DNA of 64,000 nt, from NCBI RefSeq assembly GCF_013343115.1, contig NZ_CP054570.1:2106501-2170500 (forward strand), in the 5' to 3' direction. Origin of the DNA: Streptococcus sanguinis (GTDB lineage Bacteria; Bacillota; Bacilli; Lactobacillales; Streptococcaceae). Below are positions 1-8,580 of this stretch, piece after piece; within the stretch, counting starts at the first letter, position 1; every line of letters begins with the position of its first letter. Both the position numbers and the translations under genes were made by a program. The notes beneath the pieces were generated by a model that did not search any database, was not told the DNA's origin, and was given only the letters and a program-made list of their open reading frames with translations.

Positions 1-98
1 ATAGAATCCAGTCCACCTGATACAGCAACTAAAACTTTTCGATGGTCTTGGAAATACTTTTTCTCCTGCAATTTTTTAAGAAATTCTTGCTTAATCAT
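1..98 (-). CDS. tilS: tRNA(Ile)-lysidine synthase, N-terminal fragment cut by window edge
   Basis: Only the first 32 codons are present. They end in a PP-loop ATPase motif (VAVSGGLDS) typical of TilS, the cytosolic enzyme that converts the wobble cytidine of tRNA-Ile(CAU) to lysidine so that it reads AUA. The ATG at 98 overlaps the TGA of the upstream serine hydrolase gene as ATGA, so the two are probably translationally coupled. The same order (beta-lactamase-like gene, then tilS) is standard beside the streptococcal origin. The rest of the gene lies outside the window. Confidence 0.85.
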   Translation of the reverse strand, partial: MIKQEFLKKLQEKKYFQDHRKVLVAVSGGLDS

Positions 99-1378
99 TT
101 CAGGACTCCATAGACATCGTCTGCTATCTGGGAAATGTTATCGTAGTTTGAATTATTAGTGAAAATGACAATGATAAAAGGGGAATCTGCATAGACAATC
201 GCAGCATCATGCTTGAAATCATAGGCGTCACCAATTTTATGAGCCACTTTAGCATCAATATTTTTAGAAATCCTCTGATTATCATAATTTGTCTGAGACA
301 AGGCATCGATAATCATGCCATTTTGCTCATAAATCGCTTTCAAAACATTTCCAGCCATACGTGAAGATGCTTGTCTTTCTTCCACATCCCATTTCTTTCC
401 AGCTATTTTATTGATCGTCTGCTGAAAATTTTTATCAGATTGATTGGTCGCATAATATCCTAAAATATTATGGGCGACATTATCTGATTCTTTGGCCACT
501 CGATTTATCAAATCCTGAACCGAATATTCCTTATCATCAGCTGACTTAGCAATGCTGCCACTTCCTTCTGGTTCGTAAGCACCTGCAAAATCATTGACTG
601 CTCCAATATACTTGAACTTCTGATCTAACGAAAGTTTTTTCTGATCCAGCTGTTCCTGCACATAGTAAAGATAAGGCAGTTTGGTCACACTGGCCGAATA
701 CATCTCTTGATCTTGATTGATACCTGCTTCTTTGCCTGTGTCCAGCTGTTTCACATAGATAGAGTAGTCCGCTTTGTTGTACTTACTGCTCAGAATTTCT
801 TGAACCTTGTCCATTCGATTATCAGTCTCATCCAGAAATTCCATAGAAACCCAGCCCTGTCCTTCAATCTGGGCATAAGTTCCTTTGACTGTCTGGACAA
901 TTTGAACAATGCTTACTTTTGTATATGGAGCTACTGTTGCATTGATTTTTTTAGCTCCGTTGATATTGGCTTTATCATAAAGAGTAAAACCGGGTTTCAG
1001 CCACATTTCTTGATGGATATCTTCGATTGACTGGACAGTATCTTCGTAAATTGTATTTTTATCCGCTATCACAAACTGCCCATTTTTCAGTTTGAAAATC
1101 GGGACTTCTTCTTCATTTACATAAAATCCAGTTATCTGGATAGGCTGGTCTGGAACTAGCTTTCCAGTAGTCTTACTCAGAGTAGAATCTGTAAATGTAG
1201 GAGTTTCTTCATAAACATTAGGATTTGTCGGGATGCTATCATAATAGCGTCCATACGTAGTGCTTGTAAAATGATATTTTTCTTCCTCATCTAATACGAA
1301 ATCTTTTTCGGTACTAATAACTGTGATACTGCTAAATAAAGCTGGCAGCAAAAATATCAGTAACAAAAACTTACGCAT
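95..1378 (-). CDS. Secreted class A beta-lactamase-like serine hydrolase
   Basis: This 427-residue protein starts with a hydrophobic signal or anchor segment (about residues 4-22). A poorly conserved middle follows, then a C-terminal domain with class A serine beta-lactamase/transpeptidase motifs: SVTK at 230-233, SDN at 298-300 and KIG at 381-383 in place of the usual KTG. It is expected to act outside the membrane. Streptococci carry this gene between divIC and tilS without being beta-lactam resistant through it, so a cell-wall role is more likely than drug hydrolysis; that is inference. Its start overlaps the 3' end of the 42-codon gene upstream, and its stop overlaps tilS. Confidence 0.82.
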   Translation of the reverse strand: MRKFLLLIFLLPALFSSITVISTEKDFVLDEEEKYHFTSTTYGRYYDSIPTNPNVYEETPTFTDSTLSKTTGKLVPDQPIQITGFYVNEEEVPIFKLKNGQFVIADKNTIYEDTVQSIEDIHQEMWLKPGFTLYDKANINGAKKINATVAPYTKVSIVQIVQTVKGTYAQIEGQGWVSMEFLDETDNRMDKVQEILSSKYNKADYSIYVKQLDTGKEAGINQDQEMYSASVTKLPYLYYVQEQLDQKKLSLDQKFKYIGAVNDFAGAYEPEGSGSIAKSADDKEYSVQDLINRVAKESDNVAHNILGYYATNQSDKNFQQTINKIAGKKWDVEERQASSRMAGNVLKAIYEQNGMIIDALSQTNYDNQRISKNIDAKVAHKIGDAYDFKHDAAIVYADSPFIIVIFTNNSNYDNISQIADDVYGVLK

Positions 1379-1499
1379 GTTTTCCCCTTTCCTCTTGATT
1401 TTCTTGAAGTTTCAAAGCTTGATTTTTTTCAGACAGTCCTTCTAGTTTTTCATCAGAAAATTCCAAGAACTGCTCAATTGTTTTTAATAAATCTTCCAT
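1371..1499 (-). CDS. SP_0009-like small protein, 42 aa
   Basis: A 42-codon reading frame starts two bases after the divIC stop and runs eight bases into the next gene. The protein is very acidic and polar (begins MEDLLKTIEQ, ends EERGKHA) with heptad-like leucines, so a short amphipathic helix or coiled coil is likely. Position and length match the small hypothetical gene at the same place in Streptococcus pneumoniae (SP_0009). No function is known to me. The tight overlaps with both neighbours argue that it is really translated. Confidence 0.72.
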   Translation of the reverse strand: MEDLLKTIEQFLEFSDEKLEGLSEKNQALKLQENQEERGKHA

Positions 1500-1501
1500 A
1501 A

Positions 1502-1870
1502 CTACTGTGGTAATAAATCTGGGATAGTATAAATGTACTCACCCTCTTTTGAAAAAGAGTATTTAGCGCGTGCATACTTAGCAGCATAACTGTCATCTTT
1601 TAACTTTGTTGCTATATCAGATTGATAGACCTTTTCTTCGCTGAGCGTCTGATATTTCTCCTTCAGTTTAGAATACTGTTCACGACGCTGCAGCAAGGTT
1701 TGATAGCTCTGGTACAAATTATAGGTAGGTAGAATAAATAATAGAATCACCAAAATCAGAACCCAGCCCATAAAACGGTTGCGTTTCCGCCGTTCCTGAT
1801 CCACATATCTGCGGCGTTGATTTTCATCTTGAATAAAACGATTATTGAGTTGGACGATATTTTTAGGCAT
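1502..1870 (-). CDS. divIC: DivIC/FtsB-family septum protein
   Basis: A 122-residue bitopic membrane protein: basic N-terminal cytoplasmic part (about 1-33), one transmembrane helix (about 34-52), then an extracellular coiled coil rich in Leu, Glu and Lys. This is the layout of DivIC/FtsB, which joins FtsL and DivIB/FtsQ in the divisome and helps activate septal wall synthesis. The start overlaps the rqcP stop by eight bases, so the two are co-translated. Location between rqcP and the SP_0009-like gene is the conserved streptococcal arrangement. Confidence 0.85.
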   Translation of the reverse strand: MPKNIVQLNNRFIQDENQRRRYVDQERRKRNRFMGWVLILVILLFILPTYNLYQSYQTLLQRREQYSKLKEKYQTLSEEKVYQSDIATKLKDDSYAAKYARAKYSFSKEGEYIYTIPDLLPQ

Positions 1871-2129
1871 CTTCTTCTATCCTTGTTTCACTGACGATTT
1901 CGTACATTTTAGCTGCATCTTCTTTTTTGGTACTATCTTTCATCTCCAGAACCTTTACAGTCAAGAGTTTATTACCAAAGCGTACTTCAACCAAGTCATC
2001 CACTTTTAAATCTGTTGAGCTCTTAGCCAAGATACCGTTCACTTTTATCCGGCCCTTGTCAGCTACTTCTTTAGCCACTGGACGTCGCTTGATAATCCGT
2101 GACACTTTCAAATATTTATCTAATCTCAT
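1863..2129 (-). CDS. rqcP: S4-domain ribosome quality-control factor RqcP
   Basis: An 88-residue protein made almost entirely of one S4 RNA-binding domain ([16 protein letters not shown], then KVNG and a basic beta segment). It matches the Hsp15/YabO family. In Firmicutes this protein, RqcP, binds 50S-peptidyl-tRNA complexes and works with RqcH in alanine tailing of stalled nascent chains. It lies downstream of mfd and overlaps divIC. Confidence 0.85.
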   Translation of the reverse strand: MRLDKYLKVSRIIKRRPVAKEVADKGRIKVNGILAKSSTDLKVDDLVEVRFGNKLLTVKVLEMKDSTKKEDAAKMYEIVSETRIEEDA

Positions 2130-2219
2130 CCTATTACCTCAATTTCTCTTAATTTATTATTCTACCATTTTTTGAGAAAAATAGAGCTTAAAAAACCAAA
2201 CTTCACTGAATTGTAACCT

Positions 2220-5200
2220 TTATTCTGCCTTGCGCTGTTTAATTTCCAGCATCTTTTCTCCAAAATTAACTAGACCTTCTAAAATCTCATAATCTTTTTT
2301 GTTCCTCACATCAAAAATCACTTCAATCAAGCCATTTTTTTCACCAATTCGAGCCTTTAAATTCGTCATCGAAAGTGCTTCAAAATAGTCCTGCGTCAGA
2401 TAAAGCTGCTGCGAAATTTTCTCAAAATGAATCATTACTGTATTCTGCTGGCGTTCCACTGACTTTACAAAAGCCTGATCTAAATAAGACTTAGCAAGTC
2501 CAATCTCCAACAGATAGGCTACAACATCAGGATACTCCCCAAAGCGATCAATCAATTCATCCTGTAGATTTTCATAGTTTACACGGCTGTCAATCTCACG
2601 AATTCTCTTGTAAATTTCAATTTTCTGTCTTTCATCAGAAATATAGTCACTAGGCAGATAGGCATCAATCTGCAGATTAATCTCTGCATTGCTCTTTTGA
2701 CGTTTGTTTTCTCTACCCTGCTTTTTAGCAATGGCTTCTTCTAGAAGCTGTGAGTACATCTCAAAACCAACAGAATCAATAAAGCCAGATTGCATACTTC
2801 CTAGAATATTGCCAGCCCCTCGAATAGACAAATCTCGCATGGCAATCTTAAATCCAGAACCTAACTCTGTAAATCCTTTAATAGCCTCCAGACGCTTTTC
2901 AGAAACTTCTGTTAAGATCTTATCTGGTCTGTACATTAGATAAGCGTAGGCAATCCGATTGCTGCGGCCAACCCGTCCACGAAGTTGATACAAGGTTGAC
3001 AGCCCCATGTGGTCAGCATTTTCTACAAACAAAGTATTGGCATTTGGGATATCAACCCCAGTTTCAATAATGGTTGTAGTCACCAAAATATCGTATTCTC
3101 CATTGATGAAATCCAGTAAAGTATTTTCTAAACGAATCTCACTCATTTGACCATGAACATAGCCTATAGAAGCTTCTGGGATTAACTCTCTTAATTCCGA
3201 AACTTTCTGTTCAATTGTGTCAACCTTATTGTAAAGGTAGTAAACCTGTCCACCTCGGTCTATTTCACGTAAGACAGCTTCTCGAATCACTGTAGGATTG
3301 CTTTCTAAAACATAGGTCTGAACAGGATAGCGATTGGTAGGCGGGGTCTCAATGACTGATAAATCGCGAATTCCCAGCATAGACATATGAAGAGTTCGAG
3401 GAATAGGAGTTGCTGTCAAGGTCAGGACATCAACTTTCTTTTTCAATTCTTTTAATGTTTCCTTATGTTTAACTCCAAAACGCTGCTCCTCATCAATGAT
3501 GATCAAACCTAAATCCGCAAATTCTACATCTTTGGATAAGAGTCGGTGGGTTCCGATGATAATATCAACTTGTCCCTTCTGCAGCTTCTCTAGAGTCTGT
3601 TTTTGTTCTGCCTTACTCCTAAAACGGCTAAGTACCTCGACATTGACCGCAAAATCATTAAAGCGTTCTTTAAAGTTAGTATAGTGTTGCTGGGCTAAGA
3701 CCGTTGTTGGCACTAATACAGCTACTTGTTTATGATCATTGACAGCCTTAAAAGCTGCCCGCATAGCTACTTCTGTTTTCCCGAAGCCTACATCACCAAC
3801 TAAGAGGCGGTCCATCGGACGGCTGCTTTCCATATCCTTCTTCACTTCCTGAATACTTCTTAGCTGGTCCTCTGTTTCAACATAAGGAAAATCATTATCA
3901 AATTCCTCTTGATTGGAATCATCCGCTGAGAAAGCAAAACCTTTTAGCTGGCTGCGTTCAGCATATAGTTTAATCAAATCATCCGCAATATCCTGAACCT
4001 GATGCTGAACTTTTTGCTTACTCTTCTGGAAACGACCGTCATTTAGCTTATTTACCTTAGGTGTTTTTCCATCGCTGGCAACATACTTTGATAGGAGATC
4101 AATCTGGTCAACTGGAATCGAAATACGATCAGAATTTTGATATTGAATTGTCAGATAGTCACGGTGGACGCCAGAGATTTCAATCGTTTCTATTCCCAGA
4201 TAACGTCCTATCCCATGAATATTATGGACAACATAATCCCCTTTCTCTAGCTCATTGTAATCTTTCAGTCGTTCAGCGTTGGAGATATTCTGACGTCGAA
4301 TTTTTCGTTTTATTTTCTTGTGAATAATTTCGTACTCTGTAATAAGAACAATTTTCTCATCTACGAAATTAAAACCCTGAACAAGATTTCCTTCTATAAG
4401 CTGAACTGCATTTTTGTGAATCTCAGCCTCTTTTATATAGTCTAAATGAATATCATATTCCTGTAAATTTTTATGTAAACTTTGTAAACCTGCCGAAGAA
4501 TTTGCTTGTAAGATTATTGTATAGCCAGATTTTTTATAGCGATTAATTTCTTCTTTGAGCAAGGGAAATTGACTGAAAAATTCTTGCATTGGGTATTGAT
4601 TGAATTGATACAAAGCATCAAATTTCAAATTTCCCAAACCTTTTTGAAAGCTTGAAAAGAAGGTTGCTGGTTTATATTGACGATAATCTTGGTACTTATC
4701 TGCAAAATATTTCTGACTTGATAAAGCTTTACAATTTTGTAAATCATCTGTCAATAAGCCAGCTGTTTCCAGTTCAAATTGAGCATGCCGATCCACATTT
4801 TTTTGAAAATCATCAAAAAATACAGGACTATGAACAGGCAAATAGTCTAAAATAGTCCATTCTTTCTGATAAAAATAAGAAAGGAATTTACGAATATCTG
4901 CATGATGAAACTCCTCTTTAGCACTGATTAGTAACTCTTCTAAGTAAGATTTCAAAGCAGGATCAACAGCTTTTTCTAAAATTGCTTCCAGATTTTCTCG
5001 TCCTCGAGCATAATCTTTCTCAGAAAGCAGGATATCAGAAGCAGGTTTAATCAAAATACTTTCTATATTCTCGATTGAAGTTTGATTTTCTGGATTGAAA
5101 ATCCGAATACCATCAATTTCATCGCCAAAAAACTCCAGTCGATAGGGAAACTCTGCTGAGCGCTCAAAAATGTCTAAGATATCTCCTCTTAGACTATATT

Positions 5201-5711
5201 CTCCCTGACTTAAAACTTGAGACACCTTCTTGTATCCTGTTCTTGACAACATCTTTACAAGATTATTTAGGTCATATTCTTGTCCAACTATCAAATTTAT
5301 GTTGGTTGTTTTAAAATCAATGGGATCAGGCAAGAGTAATTTACTAGCCGCAACATTAGTAACTAGAATTCCAGACTTTTGATGGTCTATTAAAAAGTTC
5401 AGAGCATCTAATCTTGAAAATATTTTTTCCTGTGAGGCAAAGACAAATTCTGCTATAGGAGTATCATCTGCTAAGAAAGTATAGACCTTGTCTTCTCCCA
5501 ACAAAGAAATCAAATCACTAGCCAAACGATCTGCTTCATTTTGACTAGAAGTCAGCACAAGGATTTTATCAGCTTCTTCTAATCCAGCCGCTATAGTGAT
5601 TGCTTTTGTTGATGCAGACAGTCCCATTATCAACTGTCTGCTGCTTTTATGGAGATTTTTCTTCCAATCTGAAATTTGCTGGTTTTGACAAAATAAGTCA
5701 ATCAGGTTCAT
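2220..5711 (-). CDS. mfd: Transcription-repair coupling factor
   Basis: About 1163 residues. Mfd removes RNA polymerase stalled at DNA lesions and recruits UvrA. The protein has a UvrB-like N-terminal module, the RNA-polymerase-interaction domain (around LEKGDYVVHNIHGIGRYLG), an SF2 translocase with Walker A GDVGFGKTEVA and the DEEQ box (IIDEEQRFGVKH), and a C-terminal TRCF domain. I start at the ATG at 5711 (MNLIDLF) because it aligns with streptococcal homologues. An in-frame ATG at 5723 and a TTG at 5747 are alternatives overlapping pth. No strong Shine-Dalgarno sequence is visible, which suggests coupling to pth. Confidence 0.93.
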   Translation of the reverse strand: MNLIDLFCQNQQISDWKKNLHKSSRQLIMGLSASTKAITIAAGLEEADKILVLTSSQNEADRLASDLISLLGEDKVYTFLADDTPIAEFVFASQEKIFSRLDALNFLIDHQKSGILVTNVAASKLLLPDPIDFKTTNINLIVGQEYDLNNLVKMLSRTGYKKVSQVLSQGEYSLRGDILDIFERSAEFPYRLEFFGDEIDGIRIFNPENQTSIENIESILIKPASDILLSEKDYARGRENLEAILEKAVDPALKSYLEELLISAKEEFHHADIRKFLSYFYQKEWTILDYLPVHSPVFFDDFQKNVDRHAQFELETAGLLTDDLQNCKALSSQKYFADKYQDYRQYKPATFFSSFQKGLGNLKFDALYQFNQYPMQEFFSQFPLLKEEINRYKKSGYTIILQANSSAGLQSLHKNLQEYDIHLDYIKEAEIHKNAVQLIEGNLVQGFNFVDEKIVLITEYEIIHKKIKRKIRRQNISNAERLKDYNELEKGDYVVHNIHGIGRYLGIETIEISGVHRDYLTIQYQNSDRISIPVDQIDLLSKYVASDGKTPKVNKLNDGRFQKSKQKVQHQVQDIADDLIKLYAERSQLKGFAFSADDSNQEEFDNDFPYVETEDQLRSIQEVKKDMESSRPMDRLLVGDVGFGKTEVAMRAAFKAVNDHKQVAVLVPTTVLAQQHYTNFKERFNDFAVNVEVLSRFRSKAEQKQTLEKLQKGQVDIIIGTHRLLSKDVEFADLGLIIIDEEQRFGVKHKETLKELKKKVDVLTLTATPIPRTLHMSMLGIRDLSVIETPPTNRYPVQTYVLESNPTVIREAVLREIDRGGQVYYLYNKVDTIEQKVSELRELIPEASIGYVHGQMSEIRLENTLLDFINGEYDILVTTTIIETGVDIPNANTLFVENADHMGLSTLYQLRGRVGRSNRIAYAYLMYRPDKILTEVSEKRLEAIKGFTELGSGFKIAMRDLSIRGAGNILGSMQSGFIDSVGFEMYSQLLEEAIAKKQGRENKRQKSNAEINLQIDAYLPSDYISDERQKIEIYKRIREIDSRVNYENLQDELIDRFGEYPDVVAYLLEIGLAKSYLDQAFVKSVERQQNTVMIHFEKISQQLYLTQDYFEALSMTNLKARIGEKNGLIEVIFDVRNKKDYEILEGLVNFGEKMLEIKQRKAE

Positions 5712-5715
5712 TTTA

Positions 5716-6285
5716 TTATCCATTGTATTTCTGCATAGTTTGTTCAAAATTGCCTGACTGTAAATAATAATTTACAGCATTGTCAACCTTATCAAGAGTA
5801 TTCAGAATTGTCATATAATCATCTTTATCGAATTTTCCTAGAACATGGTGAACCACTGTCACACCTTCTTTAGGACGGCCAATCCCTATCTTTATCCGTT
5901 TAAATTCTTGACTTCCAATGTGTTTGATAATAGATTTAATACCGTTATGGCCACCAGCTGAACCCTTGCTGCGCAAACGAATCTTACCAACTTCCATATC
6001 CAAATCATCATAGATGACCAATAAATCCTCTATATCTAAACCATAGTATGCTAGTAAAGCTTGAACGGCCTTTCCGCTCTCATTCATAAATGTAGTTGGT
6101 TTGACAAAATAGACTTTTTCGCCATTTAGAAAAGTAGAGGCGATATCTGCTTGAAAGATTTTATCAGCTGTAAACTTTAAATCAAGATCTTTACAAATTT
6201 TGTCAACTAGCATAAAACCAACATTATGCTTGGTTTCGATATATTTTTCTCTTGGATTTCCCAGACCGACTATTAACTTTACCAT
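5716..6285 (-). CDS. pth: Peptidyl-tRNA hydrolase
   Basis: A 189-residue Pth. It frees tRNA from peptidyl-tRNAs that drop off the ribosome. Visible family features are [20 protein letters not shown] at the N-terminus, with the catalytic His in [17 protein letters not shown], and the [12 protein letters not shown] loop. The ribosome-binding site AAAGGAG precedes the start. It sits between ychF and mfd, and the mfd start lies within a few bases of its stop. Confidence 0.95.
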   Translation of the reverse strand: MVKLIVGLGNPREKYIETKHNVGFMLVDKICKDLDLKFTADKIFQADIASTFLNGEKVYFVKPTTFMNESGKAVQALLAYYGLDIEDLLVIYDDLDMEVGKIRLRSKGSAGGHNGIKSIIKHIGSQEFKRIKIGIGRPKEGVTVVHHVLGKFDKDDYMTILNTLDKVDNAVNYYLQSGNFEQTMQKYNG

Positions 6286-6310
6286 TTTTCTCCTTTATAA
6301 AAGCCAAAAG

Positions 6311-6331
6311 GGCTGGAAAAAATTTCCAACC
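6311..6331 (-). terminator. Hairpin between ychF and pth
   Basis: On the minus strand a 9-bp stem, GGTTGGAAA / TTTCCAGCC with one wobble pair and a TTT loop, is followed by a broken T-rich stretch (CTTTTGGCTTTT). It is a weak or partial terminator after ychF and leaves room for read-through into pth. Confidence 0.5.
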
Positions 6332-6357
6332 TAGAATTTTTAAACTTTACAAATACT

Positions 6358-7473
6358 TTACACATTAAATCTAAATTCCATAATATCGCCATCTTGAACG
6401 ATATATTCTTTTCCTTCTTCGCGCAAACGTCCAGCCTCTTTAACTGCTTTTTCGCTGCCATAGTGCACTAAGTCATTATAAGACATAGTCACTGCTCGAA
6501 TAAAGCCTTTTTCAAAGTCTGAGTGAATAATACCAGCCGCTTGAGGAGCTTTCATTCCACGCTTAAAGGTCCAGGCACGCACTTCTTTTTCACCAGCTGT
6601 AAAGTAGGTTCCAAGTCCCAACAGATGATAAGCTGCTCTGGTCAGTTTATCCACACCTGATTCTGTCAAGCCGATAGCTTCCAGAAATTCTGACTTATCT
6701 TCATCGTCCAATTCAGAAATCTCTTCCTCTGCACGCGCTGAAATGACAACAACTTCAGCATTTTCTGTAGCTGCAAATTCACGAATCTGCTTCACATAGT
6801 CAATATTATCTGGATCTGCTACCTCATCTTCACTGACATTGGCCACATAGAGAACCGGCTTAGTCGTTAAAAGAAAGAGTCCTTTAACGATTTTTTGTTC
6901 TTCTTCTGTGAATTCAATTGTGCGAGCTGACAGACCATCTTCTAGGACAGGCTTAATTTTCTGTAAAACATTAAATTCTGCCACTGAATCCTTATCTTTT
7001 TGGGTCCGAGCCATCTTCTCTACACGTGCATAACGTTTGTTAATACTTTCTAGGTCTGCTAAAATCAATTCTAGATTAATGGTCTCAATATCGGCCATTG
7101 GATCTACAAATTCAGACTCACGGCCCTGTTCTCGCATGACATTTTCATCATCAAAAGCACGTACTACGTGGACGATAGCATCTACTTCACGGATATTGGC
7201 TAAGAATTTATTCCCTAGTCCTTCTCCTTTTGAAGCACCTTTCACAATTCCAGCAATATCAGTAAATTCGAAAGTTGTTGGGACTTTCTTCTGTGGTTTG
7301 ATGAGTTCTGTTAATTTATCTAAACGAGCATCCGGAACTTCTACCCGCCCGACATTTGGATCAATTGTCGCAAAAGGGTAATTAGCTGCTTCTGCACCTG
7401 CTTTTGTAATTGCATTAAATAAAGTTGACTTACCAACATTGGGTAAACCAACGATTCCTGCTGTCAAAGCCAT
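6358..7473 (-). CDS. ychF: Redox-regulated ATPase/GTPase YchF (OLA1 family)
   Basis: A 371-residue P-loop protein with G1 GLPNVGKSTLF, a DIAG G3 motif and a C-terminal TGS domain (about 285-371, ending DIMEFRFNV). YchF/OLA1 proteins bind ribosomes, prefer ATP, and are linked to translation and oxidative stress. I chose the ATG at 7473 (MALTAGIVG) because GGAG lies about nine bases upstream; an ATG five codons earlier is less likely. It heads the minus-strand series leading to pth and mfd. Confidence 0.93.
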   Translation of the reverse strand: MALTAGIVGLPNVGKSTLFNAITKAGAEAANYPFATIDPNVGRVEVPDARLDKLTELIKPQKKVPTTFEFTDIAGIVKGASKGEGLGNKFLANIREVDAIVHVVRAFDDENVMREQGRESEFVDPMADIETINLELILADLESINKRYARVEKMARTQKDKDSVAEFNVLQKIKPVLEDGLSARTIEFTEEEQKIVKGLFLLTTKPVLYVANVSEDEVADPDNIDYVKQIREFAATENAEVVVISARAEEEISELDDEDKSEFLEAIGLTESGVDKLTRAAYHLLGLGTYFTAGEKEVRAWTFKRGMKAPQAAGIIHSDFEKGFIRAVTMSYNDLVHYGSEKAVKEAGRLREEGKEYIVQDGDIMEFRFNV

Positions 7474-7565
7474 TCTTATCTTCTCCATTCATCTTTTCAA
7501 TCCAAACCATTATACCATAAATCCTTATCCTAAACAGCGGATTTAAGTTATTTTTTCTAGCTTTC

Positions 7566-7581
7566 TTTACAAAAATGTAAA
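7566..7581. repeat. Intergenic TTTACA-N4-TGTAAA inverted repeat
   Basis: TTTACAAAAATGTAAA is a perfect 6-bp inverted repeat with a four-base centre, just upstream of the lipoprotein promoter. It is one member of a family of similar intergenic palindromes in this window. It could be a protein-binding site; it is too AT-rich and lacks the T-run expected of a terminator. Confidence 0.45.
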
Positions 7582-7599
7582 ATAAATTGAAGAAAAAAA

Positions 7600-7608
7600 T
7601 GGTATAAT
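7600..7608 (+). promoter_or_regulatory. Extended -10 promoter of the YehR-like lipoprotein gene
   Basis: TGGTATAAT is an extended -10 element (TGn plus a perfect TATAAT), 31 bases before the start codon. No good -35 at 17 bp is visible, which is common for streptococcal extended -10 promoters. Confidence 0.6.
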
Positions 7609-7639
7609 ATAGCTAATATTCTTATTAAAGGAGTCCCTA

Positions 7640-8131
7640 ATGAAAAAGAATACTTTCAAAACACTTTTTCTTTCCTTCCTTGCGGTTTCCGCTTTGTTTG
7701 TTTTAGCTGCCTGCAGCAGTCCTAAAAAAGCTTATTTCCAGCTGATTGACCAAAATACTAAACAAGATAGCCGCATCACTGTTGAATATAAAGGTGATGA
7801 GCTTCTTATAAACGAAACAAACAACACCTTCTACTATAAGCCAGTTGGCTTGACAAAAGACACTGCTAAAGAGCAGACAGAAGCCTATGCTAAATCTATT
7901 GAGGGTATCAAAGGATTAACTCATAAAATTGAGTACAAAGATGATTATTTAACTGAAAAACTGACAATTGATTTCAGTAAAGCTGATATTGAAGAACTAC
8001 AAAGTAAGCAGCTTCTTCAAACATCTGGTAATCAAAAAGCAGATTATATCAGTTATAAAGAAACTGCTAAATTACTCGAAAAAGCAGGTTATAAAGAAGT
8101 TAAAGACGGTAAATTTGAAGATCTTAAATAA
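7640..8131 (+). CDS. YehR-like (DUF1307) lipoprotein
   Basis: A 163-residue lipoprotein with a signal peptide and lipobox LAAC (Cys about residue 25), so it should be lipidated and anchored outside the membrane. The body (YKGDELLINETNNT, then LTKDTAKEQTEAYAKS and YKDDYLTEKLTIDF) matches the DUF1307/YehR family, whose function is unknown to me. It starts with a good Shine-Dalgarno sequence (AAAGGAG), has its own extended -10 promoter and its own terminator, and so forms a single-gene unit divergent from ychF. Confidence 0.8.
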   Translation: MKKNTFKTLFLSFLAVSALFVLAACSSPKKAYFQLIDQNTKQDSRITVEYKGDELLINETNNTFYYKPVGLTKDTAKEQTEAYAKSIEGIKGLTHKIEYKDDYLTEKLTIDFSKADIEELQSKQLLQTSGNQKADYISYKETAKLLEKAGYKEVKDGKFEDLK

Positions 8132-8135
8132 AAGC

Positions 8136-8171
8136 AAAAGGGATAGGACTAAAAAAGTCCTATCCCTTTTT
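8136..8171 (+). terminator. Intrinsic terminator after the lipoprotein gene
   Basis: A perfect 15-bp stem, AAAAGGGATAGGACT / AGTCCTATCCCTTTT, with a five-A loop. T-rich on one side and A-rich on the other, it can terminate in both directions. Confidence 0.9.
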
Positions 8172-8258
8172 GATTGAAAAATAAGAAAATCAAATCTAAA
8201 TCTGCCCTTCAGCAATGCAAATTGGTTTTCCACAATTGTATTTACGATGATTTTTAGT

Positions 8259-8453
8259 TCAATCAATTATTTTCTTCATTTTTCTTTCAAAATCGTGACG
8301 ACTCATCATTACAAGATGTTCACAATTGGTGCAACGAATTTTGATATCTGCACCAACCCTTGTGATTTCCCAGCGATTCGCCTTTTTCCCAGTCGCTTTA
8401 ATGGTGCAGGCATGTGGCTTTTTCATTTCTACAAAATGACCAATTTCATACAT
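8259..8453 (-). CDS. DUF951 family small protein
   Basis: A 64-residue protein of the DUF951 family, which in streptococci lies between dnaN and ychF. A short basic beta-rich domain contains one CxxC pair (RCTNCEH), perhaps for metal binding or redox. The pattern MKKPHACTIKATGKKANRWEI is characteristic. No function is established that I know of; its constant place beside dnaN suggests a housekeeping role (inference). Confidence 0.82.
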   Translation of the reverse strand: MYEIGHFVEMKKPHACTIKATGKKANRWEITRVGADIKIRCTNCEHLVMMSRHDFERKMKKIID

Positions 8454-8580
8454 TTTCTTTCTCCTTTCAAGGAACTAGCATTGTCCAGGAAGAAAACTTA
8501 AGCATCTATCGTACTTTGTAAATGAAAAGAACTTAGGACCAAGAAGTAAGAATCTTTAACTTGGCCCACTGCTTTTCATC

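Noticed and set aside
707-1030. 107-aa plus-strand frame opposite the beta-lactamase-like gene
   Set aside because: Antisense shadow of a well-supported gene, no ribosome-binding site and Cys/Phe-rich composition.
7587-7608. TTGAAG as -35 for the lipoprotein promoter
   Set aside because: Its spacing to TATAAT is only 10 bp; the extended -10 alone explains the promoter better.
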